The notes: generated by a model from the sequence alone, not told the origin. 64,000 bases of DNA from Lactiplantibacillus pingfangensis (GCF_005404945.1 NZ_BJDG01000011.1:30747-94746); one strand, 5' to 3'. Positions 21,181-32,184 are shown, counted from the first letter of the stretch. Program-made: numbers and translations.

Positions 21181-21395
21181 TTATTAAACTCCGTTAGTTG
21201 ATACTCTGGATTTTCTTGTTCGTAATCCAAGAAGTGTCCTTCTAACGGTTCGATAAATTCAATGTTGAATTCAGTGTTATCTTCGACCAGAGCGCGAGCG
21301 TCAACTTCTGTCTCAGCTTCGAGATAGAGTGATTGCGTGGTTTCGCGTTGTGGGTTCCGTTTTTTGGTTTCTTGGTAGTAAACTTTGTAAATCAT
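21177..21395 (-). CDS. rpoY: RNA polymerase epsilon subunit
   Basis: A 72-residue accessory subunit of Firmicutes RNA polymerase (YkzG, formerly DUF1447), with the N-terminal [18 protein letters not shown] pattern. It normally precedes rnjA, as here. The ATG at 21395 lies eight bases from AAGGAG; an in-frame TTG at 21401 is too close to that site. Confidence 0.93.
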   Translation of the reverse strand: MIYKVYYQETKKRNPQRETTQSLYLEAETEVDARALVEDNTEFNIEFIEPLEGHFLDYEQENPEYQLTEFNK

Positions 21396-21421
21396 TAACA
21401 AAACTCCTTATAAAAATATTT

Positions 21422-21513
21422 ACTTAGCTCTGAAAGACTAAGTAGTAGCAAAAATAAAAGTTTGATCCGTACACCAGGTTGTGTAAACACAACAATTATC
21501 TTTCATTTTAGCA
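21422..21513 (-). promoter_or_regulatory. rpoY-rnjA promoter and structured leader
   Basis: The minus strand has an extended -10, TGCTAAAAT (21505-21513), with no good -35. Between it and rpoY are two dyads: GTTGTGT-AA-ACACAAC at 21478-21493 and TACTTAG/CTAAGTA at about 21421-21445, the latter just before the ribosome binding site. Confidence 0.5.
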
Positions 21514-21667
21514 TAATTCGGCTGAGGTGTATACAATGTTAACTTTCTTCAAAAACGAGGGATTAAGGCGTAATTTTTTTTATTAAACATGCTATGCTAA
21601 GAATAGATTCTGATGGGTCAATATCGTGATTTTGTGAAAAAAGTACAATAAATGTGAGGGATGCCCA

Positions 21668-22162
21668 ATGAGTAAATGGCTAATTATACTAGTTGGCTTG
21701 ATCCTAGCTGTCAGTATTTATGAAGTGTTGCGACGTCAGATTTTGAAGCGGGCGGCTTTAAAAATCAGACAAGCTGGGCAACGGACTGTTGACCAGGCGA
21801 TGGTTGCCAGCTTAGCGCAACTCAGCAGTGTGGCGAAGGCACAACAAGTTGGCGGCATGTTACACTCGGTGCCAGTGGCGGCAGTCTGGGGGCGCGGTGT
21901 CATGGCTTTTGAGTATGTGATCGCGACTCCTGGAATGGTGGCGGCGGATCTCCCAGAGGTTCGCCGGCTGTTAAATAATCAGTTGCAAGTTTACGCTCAA
22001 GCTAAAAAGATCACTGCCTATCAATCGGCGGGGCCAGCCTTACGCGTGACCGATACTTGGTTACGAGATGGTCAATTGCACCTCGATGTGGCCTACTTGA
22101 TGAATGAAGCCACCTTGGAATATCTAGAGGATTTACGCCGTCTCAATCACGAGGCAAACTAA
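21668..22162 (+). CDS. Membrane-anchored protein, unknown function
   Basis: A 164-residue protein with one N-terminal transmembrane segment (residues 4-20) and a hydrophilic remainder with mixed helix and strand. GTGAGGG precedes the ATG. It is monocistronic, convergent with def, and shares a bidirectional terminator with it. I do not recognise a domain. Confidence 0.75.
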   Translation: MSKWLIILVGLILAVSIYEVLRRQILKRAALKIRQAGQRTVDQAMVASLAQLSSVAKAQQVGGMLHSVPVAAVWGRGVMAFEYVIATPGMVAADLPEVRRLLNNQLQVYAQAKKITAYQSAGPALRVTDTWLRDGQLHLDVAYLMNEATLEYLEDLRRLNHEAN

Positions 22163-22198
22163 AAAAGGTTCAGGCCATTGCGGTCTGAACCTTTTTTT
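22161..22198. terminator. Bidirectional terminator between 21.7 kb gene and def
   Basis: AAAAAAGGTTCAG pairs with CTGAACCTTTTTTT. Confidence 0.92.
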
Positions 22199-22204
22199 CA
22201 CAAC

Positions 22205-22765
22205 TTAAGAAATTAAAACTAAATCATCTTCTGCTGCAAATGGGTTGTGCGTATTGATGTGATCATAAAACAGAATGCCGTGTAAATGATCAATTTCGTG
22301 CTGACAAACAATGGCGGGATAATTTTTGAGCCGAATTTTCTTTTGCTCGCCAGCCATATTATAGTAGCGTAATGTAATTCGATCATGGCGAATGACGTAG
22401 CCAGAGATGTCCCGATCAACGGATAGACAGCCTTCGCCTTCAGTCAGTGCGCCAGTTTGAACTGAGTGACTGATGATGACCGGATTAATAATGACATCTT
22501 TAAAAATGGGTTCGGCACTGTCGTCTTCGGCGGGGACTAAGACGGCGGCCATTTGCTCTGAAACGTCTACTTGTGGTGCCGCTAAGCCGACTCCGGCACG
22601 TAAGCCATATTTCTTGGCCAATTCAGGATCTTGGCTATTTTCCAAGTAAGCCATCATATCATGTGCTAACGTTTGATCAGCATCACTCAATGGAAATTTA
22701 ACTGGCTTGGCTTCCGCGCGTAATGTGTCATTACCTTCACGGATGATATCTCTCATCTTAATCAA
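22205..22765 (-). CDS. def: Peptide deformylase
   Basis: Removes the N-formyl group from nascent proteins. All three motifs are present: [13 protein letters not shown] and QHEIDHLHG, giving the metal Cys and two His. It has 186 residues, the longer Gram-positive type. The TTG start at 22765 is eight bases from GGAGGT and matches the N-terminus of other Firmicutes enzymes; ATG 22756 is a less likely alternative. Confidence 0.96.
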   Translation of the reverse strand: MIKMRDIIREGNDTLRAEAKPVKFPLSDADQTLAHDMMAYLENSQDPELAKKYGLRAGVGLAAPQVDVSEQMAAVLVPAEDDSAEPIFKDVIINPVIISHSVQTGALTEGEGCLSVDRDISGYVIRHDRITLRYYNMAGEQKKIRLKNYPAIVCQHEIDHLHGILFYDHINTHNPFAAEDDLVLIS

Positions 22766-22959
22766 CCTAAATTACCTCCAAAACAAATTCTACGATGCGA
22801 ACTGACAAGCAGTTCAATCCTCCAAATAAGTTTAGCATAACTAAAAATGAAAATGTAGAATGATTCTCGAAAAAGTCATGAAAGTCAAGCCACGTTACAA
22901 ATGAAAATGTTCACAATCAATTTTGACGGAAAAGCTGATATTTAGCGATTTGAAAGGGC

Positions 22960-23015
22960 TTGCAAAAATTGAAAACCAATGGTAAATTAGACTTGTGATT
23001 ATGAAAACGATTACG
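22960..23015 (+). promoter_or_regulatory. pdh operon promoter with cre-like site
   Basis: TTGCAA (22960-22965), 17 bp, TAAATT (22983-22988). ATGAAAACGATTACG at 23001-23015 matches the catabolite-responsive element consensus WTGNAANCGNWNNCW at all but the last position and lies just past the predicted transcription start, a place where CcpA would block transcription. Confidence 0.65.
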
Positions 23016-23068
23016 GACCAATGGTTAAGCCGTCGAGTCTGTACGTTCATGAAAGGGATGTGTCATTT

Positions 23069-24181
23069 ATGGACAACGAAAAACCAATTGTTGATTTTGG
23101 TGCGATCCGGGATGCACTTGGAAAAGATTTTAAACCAGTACAAGTGATCGATGGTCAAGCTAATGTCGTCAACCAAGCAATTGTCTCTAAATATTCAAAT
23201 GATCAATTAGTCGATTTTCTGAAGCTAATGATCTGGGAACGGACTTTACATCAGCGTTCTAACGCGCTGACGCGTCAAGGCCGTCTCGGTTTCTACGCAC
23301 CAACAGAAGGTCAAGAAGCTAGTGAAATGGGGAGCAACTCTGCGATGAAGTCAACCGACGTTTTGATGCCGGCTTATCGTGATATTCCTCAATTAATTCA
23401 ACATGGACTGCCTGTTTATAAAGCTTTCTTATGGTCACGTGGTCACGTCTTAGGTAATGAATATCCAGAAGACTTGCACGCAATGCCACCACAAATTATT
23501 ATCGGTGCCCAATACATTCAAGCTGCCGGGGTTGCTCTCGGGATTAAGAAGAATGGGACCGAAGATAAAGTTGCTTATAGTTACACCGGTGATGGTGGGA
23601 CATCGCAAGGGGACTTCTATGAAGGTATGAACTTTGCTGGTGCCTTCCAAGCACCCGCAGTATTCATTGTTCAAAACAATGGCTATGCGATTTCTGTCCC
23701 ACGTCGCAAACAAACTGCTGCCAAGACTTTGGCTCAAAAAGCCGTGGCTGCCGGAATTCCTAGTGTACAAGTTGATGGGATGGACTTCTTAGCTGTTCAT
23801 GAAGTCACTAAGGCTGCTCGGGAATATGCCGCTGCTGGCAATGGTCCAGTGATGATCGAAACCTTGACTTATCGGTTTGGGCCTCATACTAACGCGGGTG
23901 ATGATCCTAAGCGTTATCGGACCAAGGAAGAAGAACAACCATGGTTTGACAATGATCCATTGATTCGCTATCGCAAGTATTTGACGGATCAAGGCGTTTG
24001 GTCTGAAGATCTTGAAAACGAGTACGTCGAACAAGTTAAAGCTGACATTAAAGCCGCAGTTAAACAAGCGGATGAAGCACCTAAGCAAAAAATGACCGAA
24101 TTTTTGGAGAATGTCTTTGAAGAAAAACCACAAAACATTCAACAACAAATTACGGAATACCAAGCAAAGGAGTCGAAGTAA
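23069..24181 (+). CDS. pdhA: Pyruvate dehydrogenase E1 alpha subunit
   Basis: Thiamine diphosphate-dependent decarboxylation of pyruvate, with E1 beta. The ThDP motif region [17 protein letters not shown] and the phosphorylation-loop analogue [17 protein letters not shown] are present. ATG 23069 gives the usual 370 residues and is preceded by AAAGGGA; the upstream in-frame ATG at 23021 lacks a site. It is first in the pdhABCD operon. Confidence 0.96.
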   Translation: MDNEKPIVDFGAIRDALGKDFKPVQVIDGQANVVNQAIVSKYSNDQLVDFLKLMIWERTLHQRSNALTRQGRLGFYAPTEGQEASEMGSNSAMKSTDVLMPAYRDIPQLIQHGLPVYKAFLWSRGHVLGNEYPEDLHAMPPQIIIGAQYIQAAGVALGIKKNGTEDKVAYSYTGDGGTSQGDFYEGMNFAGAFQAPAVFIVQNNGYAISVPRRKQTAAKTLAQKAVAAGIPSVQVDGMDFLAVHEVTKAAREYAAAGNGPVMIETLTYRFGPHTNAGDDPKRYRTKEEEQPWFDNDPLIRYRKYLTDQGVWSEDLENEYVEQVKADIKAAVKQADEAPKQKMTEFLENVFEEKPQNIQQQITEYQAKESK

Positions 24182-24182
24182 C

Positions 24183-25160
24183 ATGTCAAAGAAAACATAT
24201 ATTCAAGCGATTACCGATGCACTTCGATTAGAATTAGGGTCTGACGAAAAGACGTTAATTTTTGGTGAAGACGTTGGTAAAAACGGTGGGGTTTTCCGGG
24301 CAACTGATGGTCTCCAGGCCGAATTTGGTGAAGACCGAGTCTTCGATACACCTTTAGCTGAATCTGGTATTGGTGGTTTGTCGATTGGTTTAGCTTTGGA
24401 AGGATTCCGTCCAGTACCAGAAATTCAATTCTTGGGATTCATTTTTGAAACGATGGATTCAATTGCTGGTCAAATGTCTCGTGAACGTTTCAGAACTGGT
24501 GGTACCCGTCATATGCCAATCACCATTCGGTCACCTTATGGTGGTGGGACACATACGCCAGAAATGCATGCCGATTCATTGGAAGGTTACTTAGCACAAA
24601 TTCCTGGATTACGTGTTGTGACACCATCGAACCCATATGATGCCAAAGGGTTACTCATTTCATCAATTCGGAATAACGATCCCGTATTCTTCTTGGAAAA
24701 CTTGAAGCTATACCGGTCAATGAAGGCCGATATTCCTGATGAAGCTTATACTGTGCCGTTGGATAAAGCGAATGTGGTCCGTGAAGGGACTGACATTACG
24801 TTGATCGCCTATAGTGCACAAGTCAACCAATCCTTAAAGGTTGCTGAAAAGCTTGAAAAGGAAGGCATTTCAGTTGAAGTTGTTGACTTACGGACGTTAT
24901 CACCACTCGACGAAGACACAATTCTGAAATCCGTTGAAAAAACGGGTCGCGCAGTTGCGATTCAAGAAGCCCAACGTCAAGCTGGGATTGCAGCCAATGT
25001 TGCATCCTTGATTGCTGAAAAAGGTGCTTTGTACTTGAGTGCACCAGTTGGCCGGGTTTCAGCCCCAGATACGGTTTATCCATTTGGGTTGGCTGAAGAC
25101 GACTGGCTGCCTGCTGAAGATGAAATTGAAGCAAAAACCCGCGAAATTTTAAACTACTAA
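24183..25160 (+). CDS. pdhB: Pyruvate dehydrogenase E1 beta subunit
   Basis: Partner of PdhA in the E1 heterotetramer. 325 residues with the transketolase pyrimidine-binding domain ([29 protein letters not shown]) and C-terminal domain. It starts one base after the pdhA stop, with AAAGGAG inside the pdhA end, so the two are coupled. Confidence 0.97.
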   Translation: MSKKTYIQAITDALRLELGSDEKTLIFGEDVGKNGGVFRATDGLQAEFGEDRVFDTPLAESGIGGLSIGLALEGFRPVPEIQFLGFIFETMDSIAGQMSRERFRTGGTRHMPITIRSPYGGGTHTPEMHADSLEGYLAQIPGLRVVTPSNPYDAKGLLISSIRNNDPVFFLENLKLYRSMKADIPDEAYTVPLDKANVVREGTDITLIAYSAQVNQSLKVAEKLEKEGISVEVVDLRTLSPLDEDTILKSVEKTGRAVAIQEAQRQAGIAANVASLIAEKGALYLSAPVGRVSAPDTVYPFGLAEDDWLPAEDEIEAKTREILNY

Positions 25161-25217
25161 TTAATTTCGCGCATCGAAAACAACCAATTGTTGGTTGCAA
25201 TGAAAGGAAGTTATCCA

Positions 25218-26504
25218 ATGGCTTACGAGTTTAAATTACCAGAGCTTGGCGAAGGCCTAGAAGAAGGCGAAATTGCCACTTGGCTCGTTAAACCTGGCGA
25301 TCAAGTCAAGGAAGACGATTCTCTAGTTGAGATTCAAAACGATAAATCTGTTGAAGAATTACCATCACCAGTTGATGGGACAATTGTAAAAATTTTGGTA
25401 CCAGAAGGTGAAACTGCCAAAATTGGTGATGTCATCGTTGAAATTGATGATGGTTCCGGTGCAAGTGCGACACCAGCTGCCGCACCGGCTGAAAATGCAA
25501 CCGCTGACAAACCGGCAGCGCCTGCACCAGCAGCTACTGATGCTGCCCCAGCGACATCCGCACCAGTTGCGCCTGCTGATCCTAACAAACGGATTTTGGC
25601 AATGCCATCTGTCCGTCAATACGCTCGCGACAAAGATATTGATATCTCGCAAGTGGCTGCGACAGGTGCCCATGGTCAGATTACGAAACAAGATATTGAT
25701 AATTATACGGGTGCTCCCGCCGCAACTGGCGCACAAGCCGCCGCACCAGAAGCAGCGCCAGCGCCAACTCCTGTAAAGCCATACGTTTCGGATACTCCTG
25801 AATTGGAAACTCGTGAAAAGATGAGCCCAATTCGGAAGGCTATTTCGAAAGCCATGGTTAACAGCAAGCATACGTCACCACACGTCACCTTATTTGATGA
25901 AGTTGAAGTGACTGCTTTGATGGACCATCGGAAGAAGTACAAGACGATTGCTGCCGATCGCGACATTCATTTAACGTTCTTGCCATACTTTGTCAAGGCC
26001 TTGGTTGCTGTCTTGCAACAATTCCCAGAATTCAACGCCTCAATTGATGACGCTAATAAGGAAATTGTCTACAAACACTATTACAACATCGGTGTCGCAA
26101 CCGATACTGACCGTGGTTTGTTAGTACCAAATATCAAGCATGCTGAAGGTAAGGGCTTGTTTGCTATTGCCAAGGAAATTACTGATAACACACAAAAAGC
26201 TTACGATGGCAAATTGAAGGCTAATGAAATGAGTGGCGCTTCAATTACGATCAGTAACATTGGGTCAATTGGTGGCGGCTGGTTTACACCAGTTATCAAT
26301 CAACCTGAAGTTGCCATCTTAGGTGTTGGTCGGATTGGTAAGGAACCATATGTCAACGAAGATGGCGAAATCGTCGTTGGTAAGATGCAAAAATTGTCCT
26401 TGAGTTTTGATCACCGTTTGATTGACGGTGCGACTGCCCAAAAAGCAATGAACTTATTGAAACAATTGTTGCATGATCCAGAATTACTTTTGATGGAAGG
26501 ATGA
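25218..26504 (+). CDS. pdhC: Dihydrolipoamide acetyltransferase (PDH E2)
   Basis: Core of the complex, transferring acetyl groups to CoA. One lipoyl domain with K43 in NDKS, an Ala/Pro linker, a peripheral subunit-binding domain ([17 protein letters not shown]...), a second Ala/Pro linker and the catalytic domain ending with SFDHRLIDG. About 428 residues. ATG 25218 with GAAAGGAAG is preferred over upstream in-frame codons. Confidence 0.97.
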   Translation: MAYEFKLPELGEGLEEGEIATWLVKPGDQVKEDDSLVEIQNDKSVEELPSPVDGTIVKILVPEGETAKIGDVIVEIDDGSGASATPAAAPAENATADKPAAPAPAATDAAPATSAPVAPADPNKRILAMPSVRQYARDKDIDISQVAATGAHGQITKQDIDNYTGAPAATGAQAAAPEAAPAPTPVKPYVSDTPELETREKMSPIRKAISKAMVNSKHTSPHVTLFDEVEVTALMDHRKKYKTIAADRDIHLTFLPYFVKALVAVLQQFPEFNASIDDANKEIVYKHYYNIGVATDTDRGLLVPNIKHAEGKGLFAIAKEITDNTQKAYDGKLKANEMSGASITISNIGSIGGGWFTPVINQPEVAILGVGRIGKEPYVNEDGEIVVGKMQKLSLSFDHRLIDGATAQKAMNLLKQLLHDPELLLMEG

Positions 26505-26511
26505 GGTCAGA

Positions 26512-27924
26512 ATGGTTGTAGGAGATTTTGCTGAAGAACGCGATACAATGATCATTGGTGCGGGTCCTGGTGGCTATGTTGCTGCAATTCGGGCCGCTGA
26601 ACTTGGTCAAAAAGTGACTGTGATTGAAAAAGAATACGTTGGTGGGGTTTGCTTGAACGTGGGCTGTATTCCATCAAAAGCCTTGATTAGTGCCGGTCAC
26701 CGGCTCCAAGAAGTCAAAGATAGTAAAATCTTTGGGATCAAGAACATTCAAGACCCAGTCTTAGATTTTAAAACGACACAAGATTGGAAAGATCATCAAG
26801 TCGTTGACCGCTTAACTGGCGGGGTTAAAATGTTATTAAAGAAGCATAAAGTTGAAGTCGTTGAAGGGGAGGCCTACATGCACGATAATCACACGTTACG
26901 TGTGATGAATGGCGACCATACCGGCCAAACTTATAAATTCAAACATTTGATTATTGCCTCAGGTTCTCGTCCCGTTGAAATTCCTGGCTTTAAGTTTAAT
27001 GGTCGCGTGGTTGACTCGACCGGTGGCTTGAATTTACCAGAAGTCCCAAAGGAATTAGTTGTTATCGGTGGCGGTTACATCGGCTCTGAATTAGCTGGTG
27101 CCTATGCTAACCTCGGCGCCCATGTGACGATTCTTGAAGGTACACCACAAATCTTGCCAAACTTTGAAAAAGACATGGTCAAATTGGTCTTGAAGAGTTT
27201 CAAAGATAAAGGTGTGACGATCGTAACCAATGCCATGGCTAAAAACTCTGAACAAGATGATAGCGGTGTCACGGTGACTTATGAAGTCGACGGTAAAGAA
27301 GAATCAGTCCGTGCAGATTATTGTATGGTTACCGTTGGTCGGCGGCCAAATACCGATGACATGGGTCTGGAATACACGGATGTCAAATTGACAGACCGTG
27401 GCTTGATTGAAGTTGATCAACAAGGTCGGACTGCTGCACAAGATATCTTTGCAATCGGTGATATTGTTGCTGGACCAGCATTGGCACACAAGGCCTTCGC
27501 AGAAGGTAAAGTTGCGGCTGGTGCCATCAGCGGCAAAAAGACGGCTAATGATTATGTCTCAGTTCCAGCGGTCTGCTTTACAGATCCTGAATTGGCAACG
27601 GTTGGTATGACGAAGGCTGAGGCCGAAAAGACTGGCTTGAGTGTAACCGCATCGAAGTTCCCATTTGCCGGGAATGGTCGTGCGATTTCATTGAACTCGA
27701 TGGAAGGCTTCTTCCGTTTGGTTTCAACGAAGGATGAAGGCACGATTGTCGGGGCTCAAATTGCTGGTCCTGGTGCCAGTGACTTGATTTCTGAATTGAG
27801 TGTTGCCGTTAATGGCAGCTTGAACGTTGAAGATTTAGCTTTGACGATTCATCCACATCCAACCTTGGGCGAAGTTGTCCAAGAAGCTGCTGATGTTGCG
27901 ATGGGTTATCCAACGCATATCTAA
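26512..27924 (+). CDS. pdhD: Dihydrolipoamide dehydrogenase (PDH E3)
   Basis: FAD enzyme that reoxidises dihydrolipoamide with NAD. The FAD fold [17 protein letters not shown], redox disulfide [18 protein letters not shown] fold [10 protein letters not shown] and the C-terminal His-Glu pair in [10 protein letters not shown] are all present in 470 residues. It lies seven bases after pdhC and ends the operon. Confidence 0.98.
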   Translation: MVVGDFAEERDTMIIGAGPGGYVAAIRAAELGQKVTVIEKEYVGGVCLNVGCIPSKALISAGHRLQEVKDSKIFGIKNIQDPVLDFKTTQDWKDHQVVDRLTGGVKMLLKKHKVEVVEGEAYMHDNHTLRVMNGDHTGQTYKFKHLIIASGSRPVEIPGFKFNGRVVDSTGGLNLPEVPKELVVIGGGYIGSELAGAYANLGAHVTILEGTPQILPNFEKDMVKLVLKSFKDKGVTIVTNAMAKNSEQDDSGVTVTYEVDGKEESVRADYCMVTVGRRPNTDDMGLEYTDVKLTDRGLIEVDQQGRTAAQDIFAIGDIVAGPALAHKAFAEGKVAAGAISGKKTANDYVSVPAVCFTDPELATVGMTKAEAEKTGLSVTASKFPFAGNGRAISLNSMEGFFRLVSTKDEGTIVGAQIAGPGASDLISELSVAVNGSLNVEDLALTIHPHPTLGEVVQEAADVAMGYPTHI

Positions 27925-27951
27925 GCGTGATTAATTAAAGAGTATCTTCAG

Positions 27952-27985
27952 AAGTTTGAGGCTTAACGGTCTCAAACTTTTGTTT
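27952..27985 (+). terminator. Terminator of the pdh operon
   Basis: AAGTTTGAG/CTCAAACTT stem followed by TTTGTTTT. Confidence 0.85.
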
Positions 27986-27987
27986 TG

Positions 27988-28023
27988 CACATGGTCAGTC
28001 ACACTAGTCGGGACGACCATGTG
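27988..28023. repeat. Inverted repeat after pdh terminator
   Basis: CACATGGTC and GACCATGTG are perfect 9-bp arms separated by 18 bp. No T-run follows. Its role is unknown. Confidence 0.5.
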
Positions 28024-28103
28024 TCTACATAAACCGGAGACTTTCATCAGCCAATTGCCGAGGAAAACGGTCAGCAAAAACTCAAGATTTACTTAAACTT
28101 TAC

Positions 28104-28131
28104 TTGAATAAGTTGACAGCTCGGGTACAAT
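28104..28131 (+). promoter_or_regulatory. Promoter of the LDH-like gene
   Basis: TTGAAT, 16 bp, TACAAT, 27 bp before the start codon. Confidence 0.6.
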
Positions 28132-28157
28132 TATTAGCGAAAGTGGGGAGAAATTTC

Positions 28158-29099
28158 ATGAACAATACAGTTATTATTCGTGGCTTATTTGAATTCGTAC
28201 AACAACTCATTTTAATTGCAATGGCGCAAGATTTGCCATTGAACTTGATCGTTGCCACTGAGGCCGACGAAACACCGCGTTATCAATCATTGATCACTGC
28301 GAGTTCTGCCTGTCGTCATTTCACCATCCAGACGCCAGCAAAACCCGATTATTCTCAAGCCGATACTCTGATTATCGGTAATTTAGTGCCGTTAGCGGCT
28401 GACAGAGACGTTGCCGCCGATTTGCGGGCCACCTTACCACTGTTTCGGCAGTTTATTAATGCCGCGATGGCAGCCGGCTTTAACGGCAAATTAGTCTTGA
28501 CTGGCAGCAATGATGCCGTGTTAAGCGTTTTAGCTGCCCGTTTTAGCGGTGTCGATCATCAACGCGTGCTCGGATTGGGGACTTTGCCACAAAGTCGCCT
28601 GCTTGAGCGACTCTTACAAGACCAATTGAGTGTCGGTGCCAATGATGTGCACGCCTTTGTCGTTGGTACGGCGCGTGAACATTTGATTTCGTGGAGTCGC
28701 TCTTATATCGGTCCGGCACCGGTTTTGACCTATTTGGCGAATCAAGATATTAGTTTTGGTGCCAATGAAATGGGCGCAGATCAAGAACGGATTGACGAAC
28801 CCGCAATCGTTACCAATCAAACGTTGAGTGTGTTAGCATTAGTACAAGTCTTACGGGCCTTTTATGACCAAGCGCCATTTATTGGAACGGTGACTAATGT
28901 GCAAGCGACGACCGAAGATCAGTTGGTCGGATTATCTTCGCCAGTCTTGATTAGTGCCAATGGGATCAAGCGCTTGGCTGACATGGTTTTATCGGATGAG
29001 GAACAAAAAGAATACGCGGAAATTGCTGGTGAGGTTCGCCACGATTTAGATCGCGTTGAAGCAGGGGAGTTTGAGCAAAATGACGATGAACAGGCCTGA
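28158..29099 (+). CDS. Lactate/malate dehydrogenase-fold protein lacking catalytic residues
   Basis: 313 residues whose central part follows L-LDH/L-2-hydroxyacid dehydrogenases: FNGKLVLTGSNDAVLSVLAARFSG, RVLGLGTLPQSRLLE (141-150) and DVHAFVVGTAREH (163-175). In LDH these are the NPVD loop, GTxLDxAR and GEHGD. Here GEHGD is GTARE, so the proton-relay histidine is lost. The Asp of LDxAR is Pro, although R147 remains, and no clear GxGxxG is seen at the N-terminus. It is probably a pseudoenzyme or has a new role. Start 28158 has GGGGAGA upstream. Confidence 0.75.
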   Translation: MNNTVIIRGLFEFVQQLILIAMAQDLPLNLIVATEADETPRYQSLITASSACRHFTIQTPAKPDYSQADTLIIGNLVPLAADRDVAADLRATLPLFRQFINAAMAAGFNGKLVLTGSNDAVLSVLAARFSGVDHQRVLGLGTLPQSRLLERLLQDQLSVGANDVHAFVVGTAREHLISWSRSYIGPAPVLTYLANQDISFGANEMGADQERIDEPAIVTNQTLSVLALVQVLRAFYDQAPFIGTVTNVQATTEDQLVGLSSPVLISANGIKRLADMVLSDEEQKEYAEIAGEVRHDLDRVEAGEFEQNDDEQA

Positions 29100-29370
29100 A
29101 AATTATCAATATCCACTGAATGACGCGTGGACCACGGCTGAAATTATTACGGTCAGCAGCTTTTATGAAAAAATTGAGGCGGCCAATGATAGCAGTGTGC
29201 CAACGGCCGACTTATTAGCGGCCTATCGTGACTTCAAAACGATTGTCACCGCAAAATCGGAAGAGAAACAACTTGGCCGGGCGTTTGAAGCTGCCTCTGG
29301 CTTAAGCATTTATAAAACGATGCAGGCGGCGCAAACAACTAACAAACAACGTTTTCAATATCGAAGCTAG
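29080..29370 (+). CDS. UPF0223 family protein
   Basis: A 96-residue helical protein of unknown function with the family N-terminal pattern YQYPLNDAWTTAEIITVSSFYEKIE. It overlaps the LDH-like gene by 20 bp and abuts the next gene. AGGGGAG lies ten bases before ATG 29080. The arrangement before an inositol monophosphatase-like gene and typA is conserved in lactobacilli as I know it. Confidence 0.85.
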   Translation: MTMNRPENYQYPLNDAWTTAEIITVSSFYEKIEAANDSSVPTADLLAAYRDFKTIVTAKSEEKQLGRAFEAASGLSIYKTMQAAQTTNKQRFQYRS

Positions 29371-30156
29371 GTGAAGATTGTGGGGAACAAAGCATTACAA
29401 CAATTAAATGACGCCGTACAAGTGGTCCTCCAGCGGGCACGACAACAAGTCTTGGCGCAAATGGGCACCCAATTAACGGTGGCTGAAAAAACGAGCCGCA
29501 AAGACTTAGTTACCAATGTTGATAAGAGCAACGAGCATTTTTTAGTTCATGAACTTAGACGGTTGGACTCGCAAGCCAAGATTCTCGGTGAAGAGGGTTT
29601 AGGTGATACGGTGACGTCAATGAGCGGGCATGTCTGGATCGTTGACCCAATTGACGGCACGATGAATTTCGTGCATCAGCGTAATCATTTTGCCATGATG
29701 ATTGGGTACTACATTGACGGTGTGCCAACGCTTGGTTACATTTATGATGTGATGGCTGATCGGCTATTTGCCGGCGGTCCTGACTTAGGGGTGACGGTTA
29801 ATGGTAACCCATTACCGGCACCAGCGGATCTTGATCTGACCGATGGGTTGTTTGGGGCCAGCGGGCCACTGTTGATTCACGACCGTTATCAGATGCAAGC
29901 CATTGCACATGCGAGTTTAGGCCCGCGCATCATGGGCAGCGCTGGGATTCAAATCAGTCAAGTCTTGGCTGGTGAACTGGTCGGTTACTTGTCTTATTTA
30001 CGCCCATGGGATTTTGCCGCCGGGCGAGTGTTGGCTGAAACGTTAGGGTTGGCCGTTTCACAAGTTGACGGCGAGCCCGTAAATATGTTATCATCTGGTG
30101 CTGTACTAATAGCGACTAAAAGTGCGCAACGTGCTATTTTGACAATCGTCAGATGA
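29371..30156 (+). CDS. Inositol monophosphatase family protein
   Basis: A Mg-dependent sugar phosphatase fold with the metal motifs GEEGLGD, WIVDPIDGTMNFVH and PWDFAAGRVLAE. The substrate is not certain; bacterial members act on inositol phosphates, fructose bisphosphate or PAP. GTG at 29371 directly follows the upstream stop. GTG 29380 is an alternative because AGGTGA at 29369-29374 is better spaced for it. About 258-261 residues. Confidence 0.9.
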   Translation: MKIVGNKALQQLNDAVQVVLQRARQQVLAQMGTQLTVAEKTSRKDLVTNVDKSNEHFLVHELRRLDSQAKILGEEGLGDTVTSMSGHVWIVDPIDGTMNFVHQRNHFAMMIGYYIDGVPTLGYIYDVMADRLFAGGPDLGVTVNGNPLPAPADLDLTDGLFGASGPLLIHDRYQMQAIAHASLGPRIMGSAGIQISQVLAGELVGYLSYLRPWDFAAGRVLAETLGLAVSQVDGEPVNMLSSGAVLIATKSAQRAILTIVR

Positions 30157-30164
30157 ACGGTGTG

Positions 30165-30192
30165 ACTGTGACCCATCCGTCACAGTTTTTTT
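30165..30192 (+). terminator. Terminator after inositol monophosphatase-like gene
   Basis: ACTGTGAC/GTCACAGT stem followed by seven T. Confidence 0.9.
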
Positions 30193-30253
30193 ATGCCAAT
30201 TGATGAAAGCCGATGAAAACGGCGTTACGCGTCAGTCAAGGCGCACCTGTCAC

Positions 30254-30282
30254 TTGATAGTAATGCCAGATTGTATTAATAT
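30254..30282 (+). promoter_or_regulatory. Promoter of typA
   Basis: TTGATA, 17 bp, TAATAT. Confidence 0.6.
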
Positions 30283-30345
30283 ATGTAAGATTTCTGCTAT
30301 CAATTGGATAGTTAGAATTTTTGAAGGATGAAAGGAAGATCAATT

Positions 30346-32184
30346 TTGAAATTTAGAGATGATATCCGCAACATTGCCATTATTGCCCACGTTGACCACG
30401 GTAAAACAACCTTAGTTAACGAAATGCTTAAACAATCGGATACCTTAGATGAACACGTCCAGATTGATGATCGGGCGATGGACACTAATGCCATTGAAAA
30501 GGAACGCGGTATCACGATCCTTTCTAAGAATACGGCCGTACGTTATGGCGACAAACAAATTAACATTTTGGATACACCAGGACATGCTGACTTCGGTGGC
30601 GAAGTTGAACGAATCATGCGCATGGTCGATGGGGTCTTGTTAGTTGTTGATGCTTTTGAAGGAACGATGCCCCAAACCCGTTTCGTTTTGAAAAAGGCTT
30701 TGGAACAACATTTGACACCAATCGTTGTGATCAACAAAATTGACCGCCCAGGTGCTCGTCCTGAAGAAGTCGTTGACGAAGTCTTGGACCTATTCATTGA
30801 ATTAGGTGCGGATGAATCTCAATTAGACTTCCCAGTTGTCTATGTATCAGCTTTGAACGGGACTTCAAGTTACGAATCAGACCCTGCTAAGCAAGAACAT
30901 ACGATGAAACCTGTCTTTGATACGATTATCAAGACGATTCCAGCCCCAATTGACAACTCTGACGAATCATTACAATTCCAAGTTGCTTTACTTGATTATA
31001 ATGATTACGTTGGTCGTGTTGGGATTGGCCGGGTCTTCCGTGGAACAATCAAAGTTGGTGACAGTGTTGCTGTCATGAAGCTTGATGGTAGCAAGAAGAA
31101 CTTCCGGGTCACTAAGTTGTTTGGGTTCTTCGGTTTACAACGTTTGGAAATCAATGAAGCCCATGCCGGTGACTTAGTTGCCGTTTCTGGGATGGAAGAT
31201 ATTAACGTTGGTGAAACGGTTGCTGATTCAAGTAACCCAGAAGCTTTGCCAATCTTACGGATTGACGAACCAACCTTACAAATGACCTTTGGGACGAACT
31301 CATCACCATTTGCCGGTAAAGAAGGTAAATTTGTGACTGCGCGCCAATTGGAATTACGTTTGAAGTCAGAATTGGAAACCGATGTGTCATTACGGGTTGA
31401 AGATACTGACGAACCCGGATCATGGGTTGTTTCTGGCCGTGGGGAATTGCATTTGTCAATCTTAATCGAAACGTTACGGCGTGAAGGTTACGAATTACAA
31501 GCATCTCGTCCAGAAGTTATTTACCGCGACGTTGAAGGTGTTCGGAGCGAACCATTTGAATCTGTTCAGATTGATACGCCTGACGAATATACCGGTGCAA
31601 TTATTGATACCTTGTCACAACGTAAAGGTGAAATGAAGAACATGGAGAGTACTGGGAATGGTCAGACTCGTTTGACTTTCTTGGCACCATCACGTGGGTT
31701 GATCGGTTATTCGACTGAATTCTTATCATTAACGCGTGGTTATGGGATTATGAACCATACCTATGCTAAGTATGCGCCAGTGATCAAGAACTGGAACCCT
31801 GGTCGTCGTAACGGTGCTTTAGTTTCAATTAACCAAGGTAAGACAACGACTTATGCAACTATGGGTATCGAAGAACGTGGGACGATCTTTGTCGACCCAG
31901 GTACCGATGTGTATGAAGGGATGATTGTTGGTCAAAATAGCCGTGAAAATGATATTTCAGTTAATATCACTAAAGGTAAGAACATGACCAACGTTCGTTC
32001 ATCAAACAAGGATTTGACTGCGACAATCAAGACGCCAACCCATTTGACGCTTGAAGAATCATTGGAATTCTTGAATAGTGATGAATATTGTGAAATTACG
32101 CCAGAACACGTCCGTTTACGTAAGACGATTCTGAATACGAGTTCACGTGAAAAAGAAGCTAAGAAACGCAAGATGGCTAAATAA
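30346..32184 (+). CDS. typA: Ribosome-associated GTPase TypA/BipA
   Basis: Translational GTPase related to EF-G, involved in stress and low-temperature ribosome assembly. G1 [11 protein letters not shown]3 [10 protein letters not shown] and G4 NKIDRPGAR are present, with the BipA-specific C-terminal domain. TTG 30346 (AAAGGAAG seven bases upstream) gives 612 residues beginning MKFRDDIRN, as expected for the family; ATG 30328 overlaps the binding site. Confidence 0.96.
   Translation: MKFRDDIRNIAIIAHVDHGKTTLVNEMLKQSDTLDEHVQIDDRAMDTNAIEKERGITILSKNTAVRYGDKQINILDTPGHADFGGEVERIMRMVDGVLLVVDAFEGTMPQTRFVLKKALEQHLTPIVVINKIDRPGARPEEVVDEVLDLFIELGADESQLDFPVVYVSALNGTSSYESDPAKQEHTMKPVFDTIIKTIPAPIDNSDESLQFQVALLDYNDYVGRVGIGRVFRGTIKVGDSVAVMKLDGSKKNFRVTKLFGFFGLQRLEINEAHAGDLVAVSGMEDINVGETVADSSNPEALPILRIDEPTLQMTFGTNSSPFAGKEGKFVTARQLELRLKSELETDVSLRVEDTDEPGSWVVSGRGELHLSILIETLRREGYELQASRPEVIYRDVEGVRSEPFESVQIDTPDEYTGAIIDTLSQRKGEMKNMESTGNGQTRLTFLAPSRGLIGYSTEFLSLTRGYGIMNHTYAKYAPVIKNWNPGRRNGALVSINQGKTTTYATMGIEERGTIFVDPGTDVYEGMIVGQNSRENDISVNITKGKNMTNVRSSNKDLTATIKTPTHLTLEESLEFLNSDEYCEITPEHVRLRKTILNTSSREKEAKKRKMAK

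Noticed and set aside
25365..25871. 168-codon minus-strand reading frame inside pdhC
   Set aside because: Shadow of the Ala/Pro-rich linker codons of E2; Cys/Arg/Trp-rich product with no start signals.
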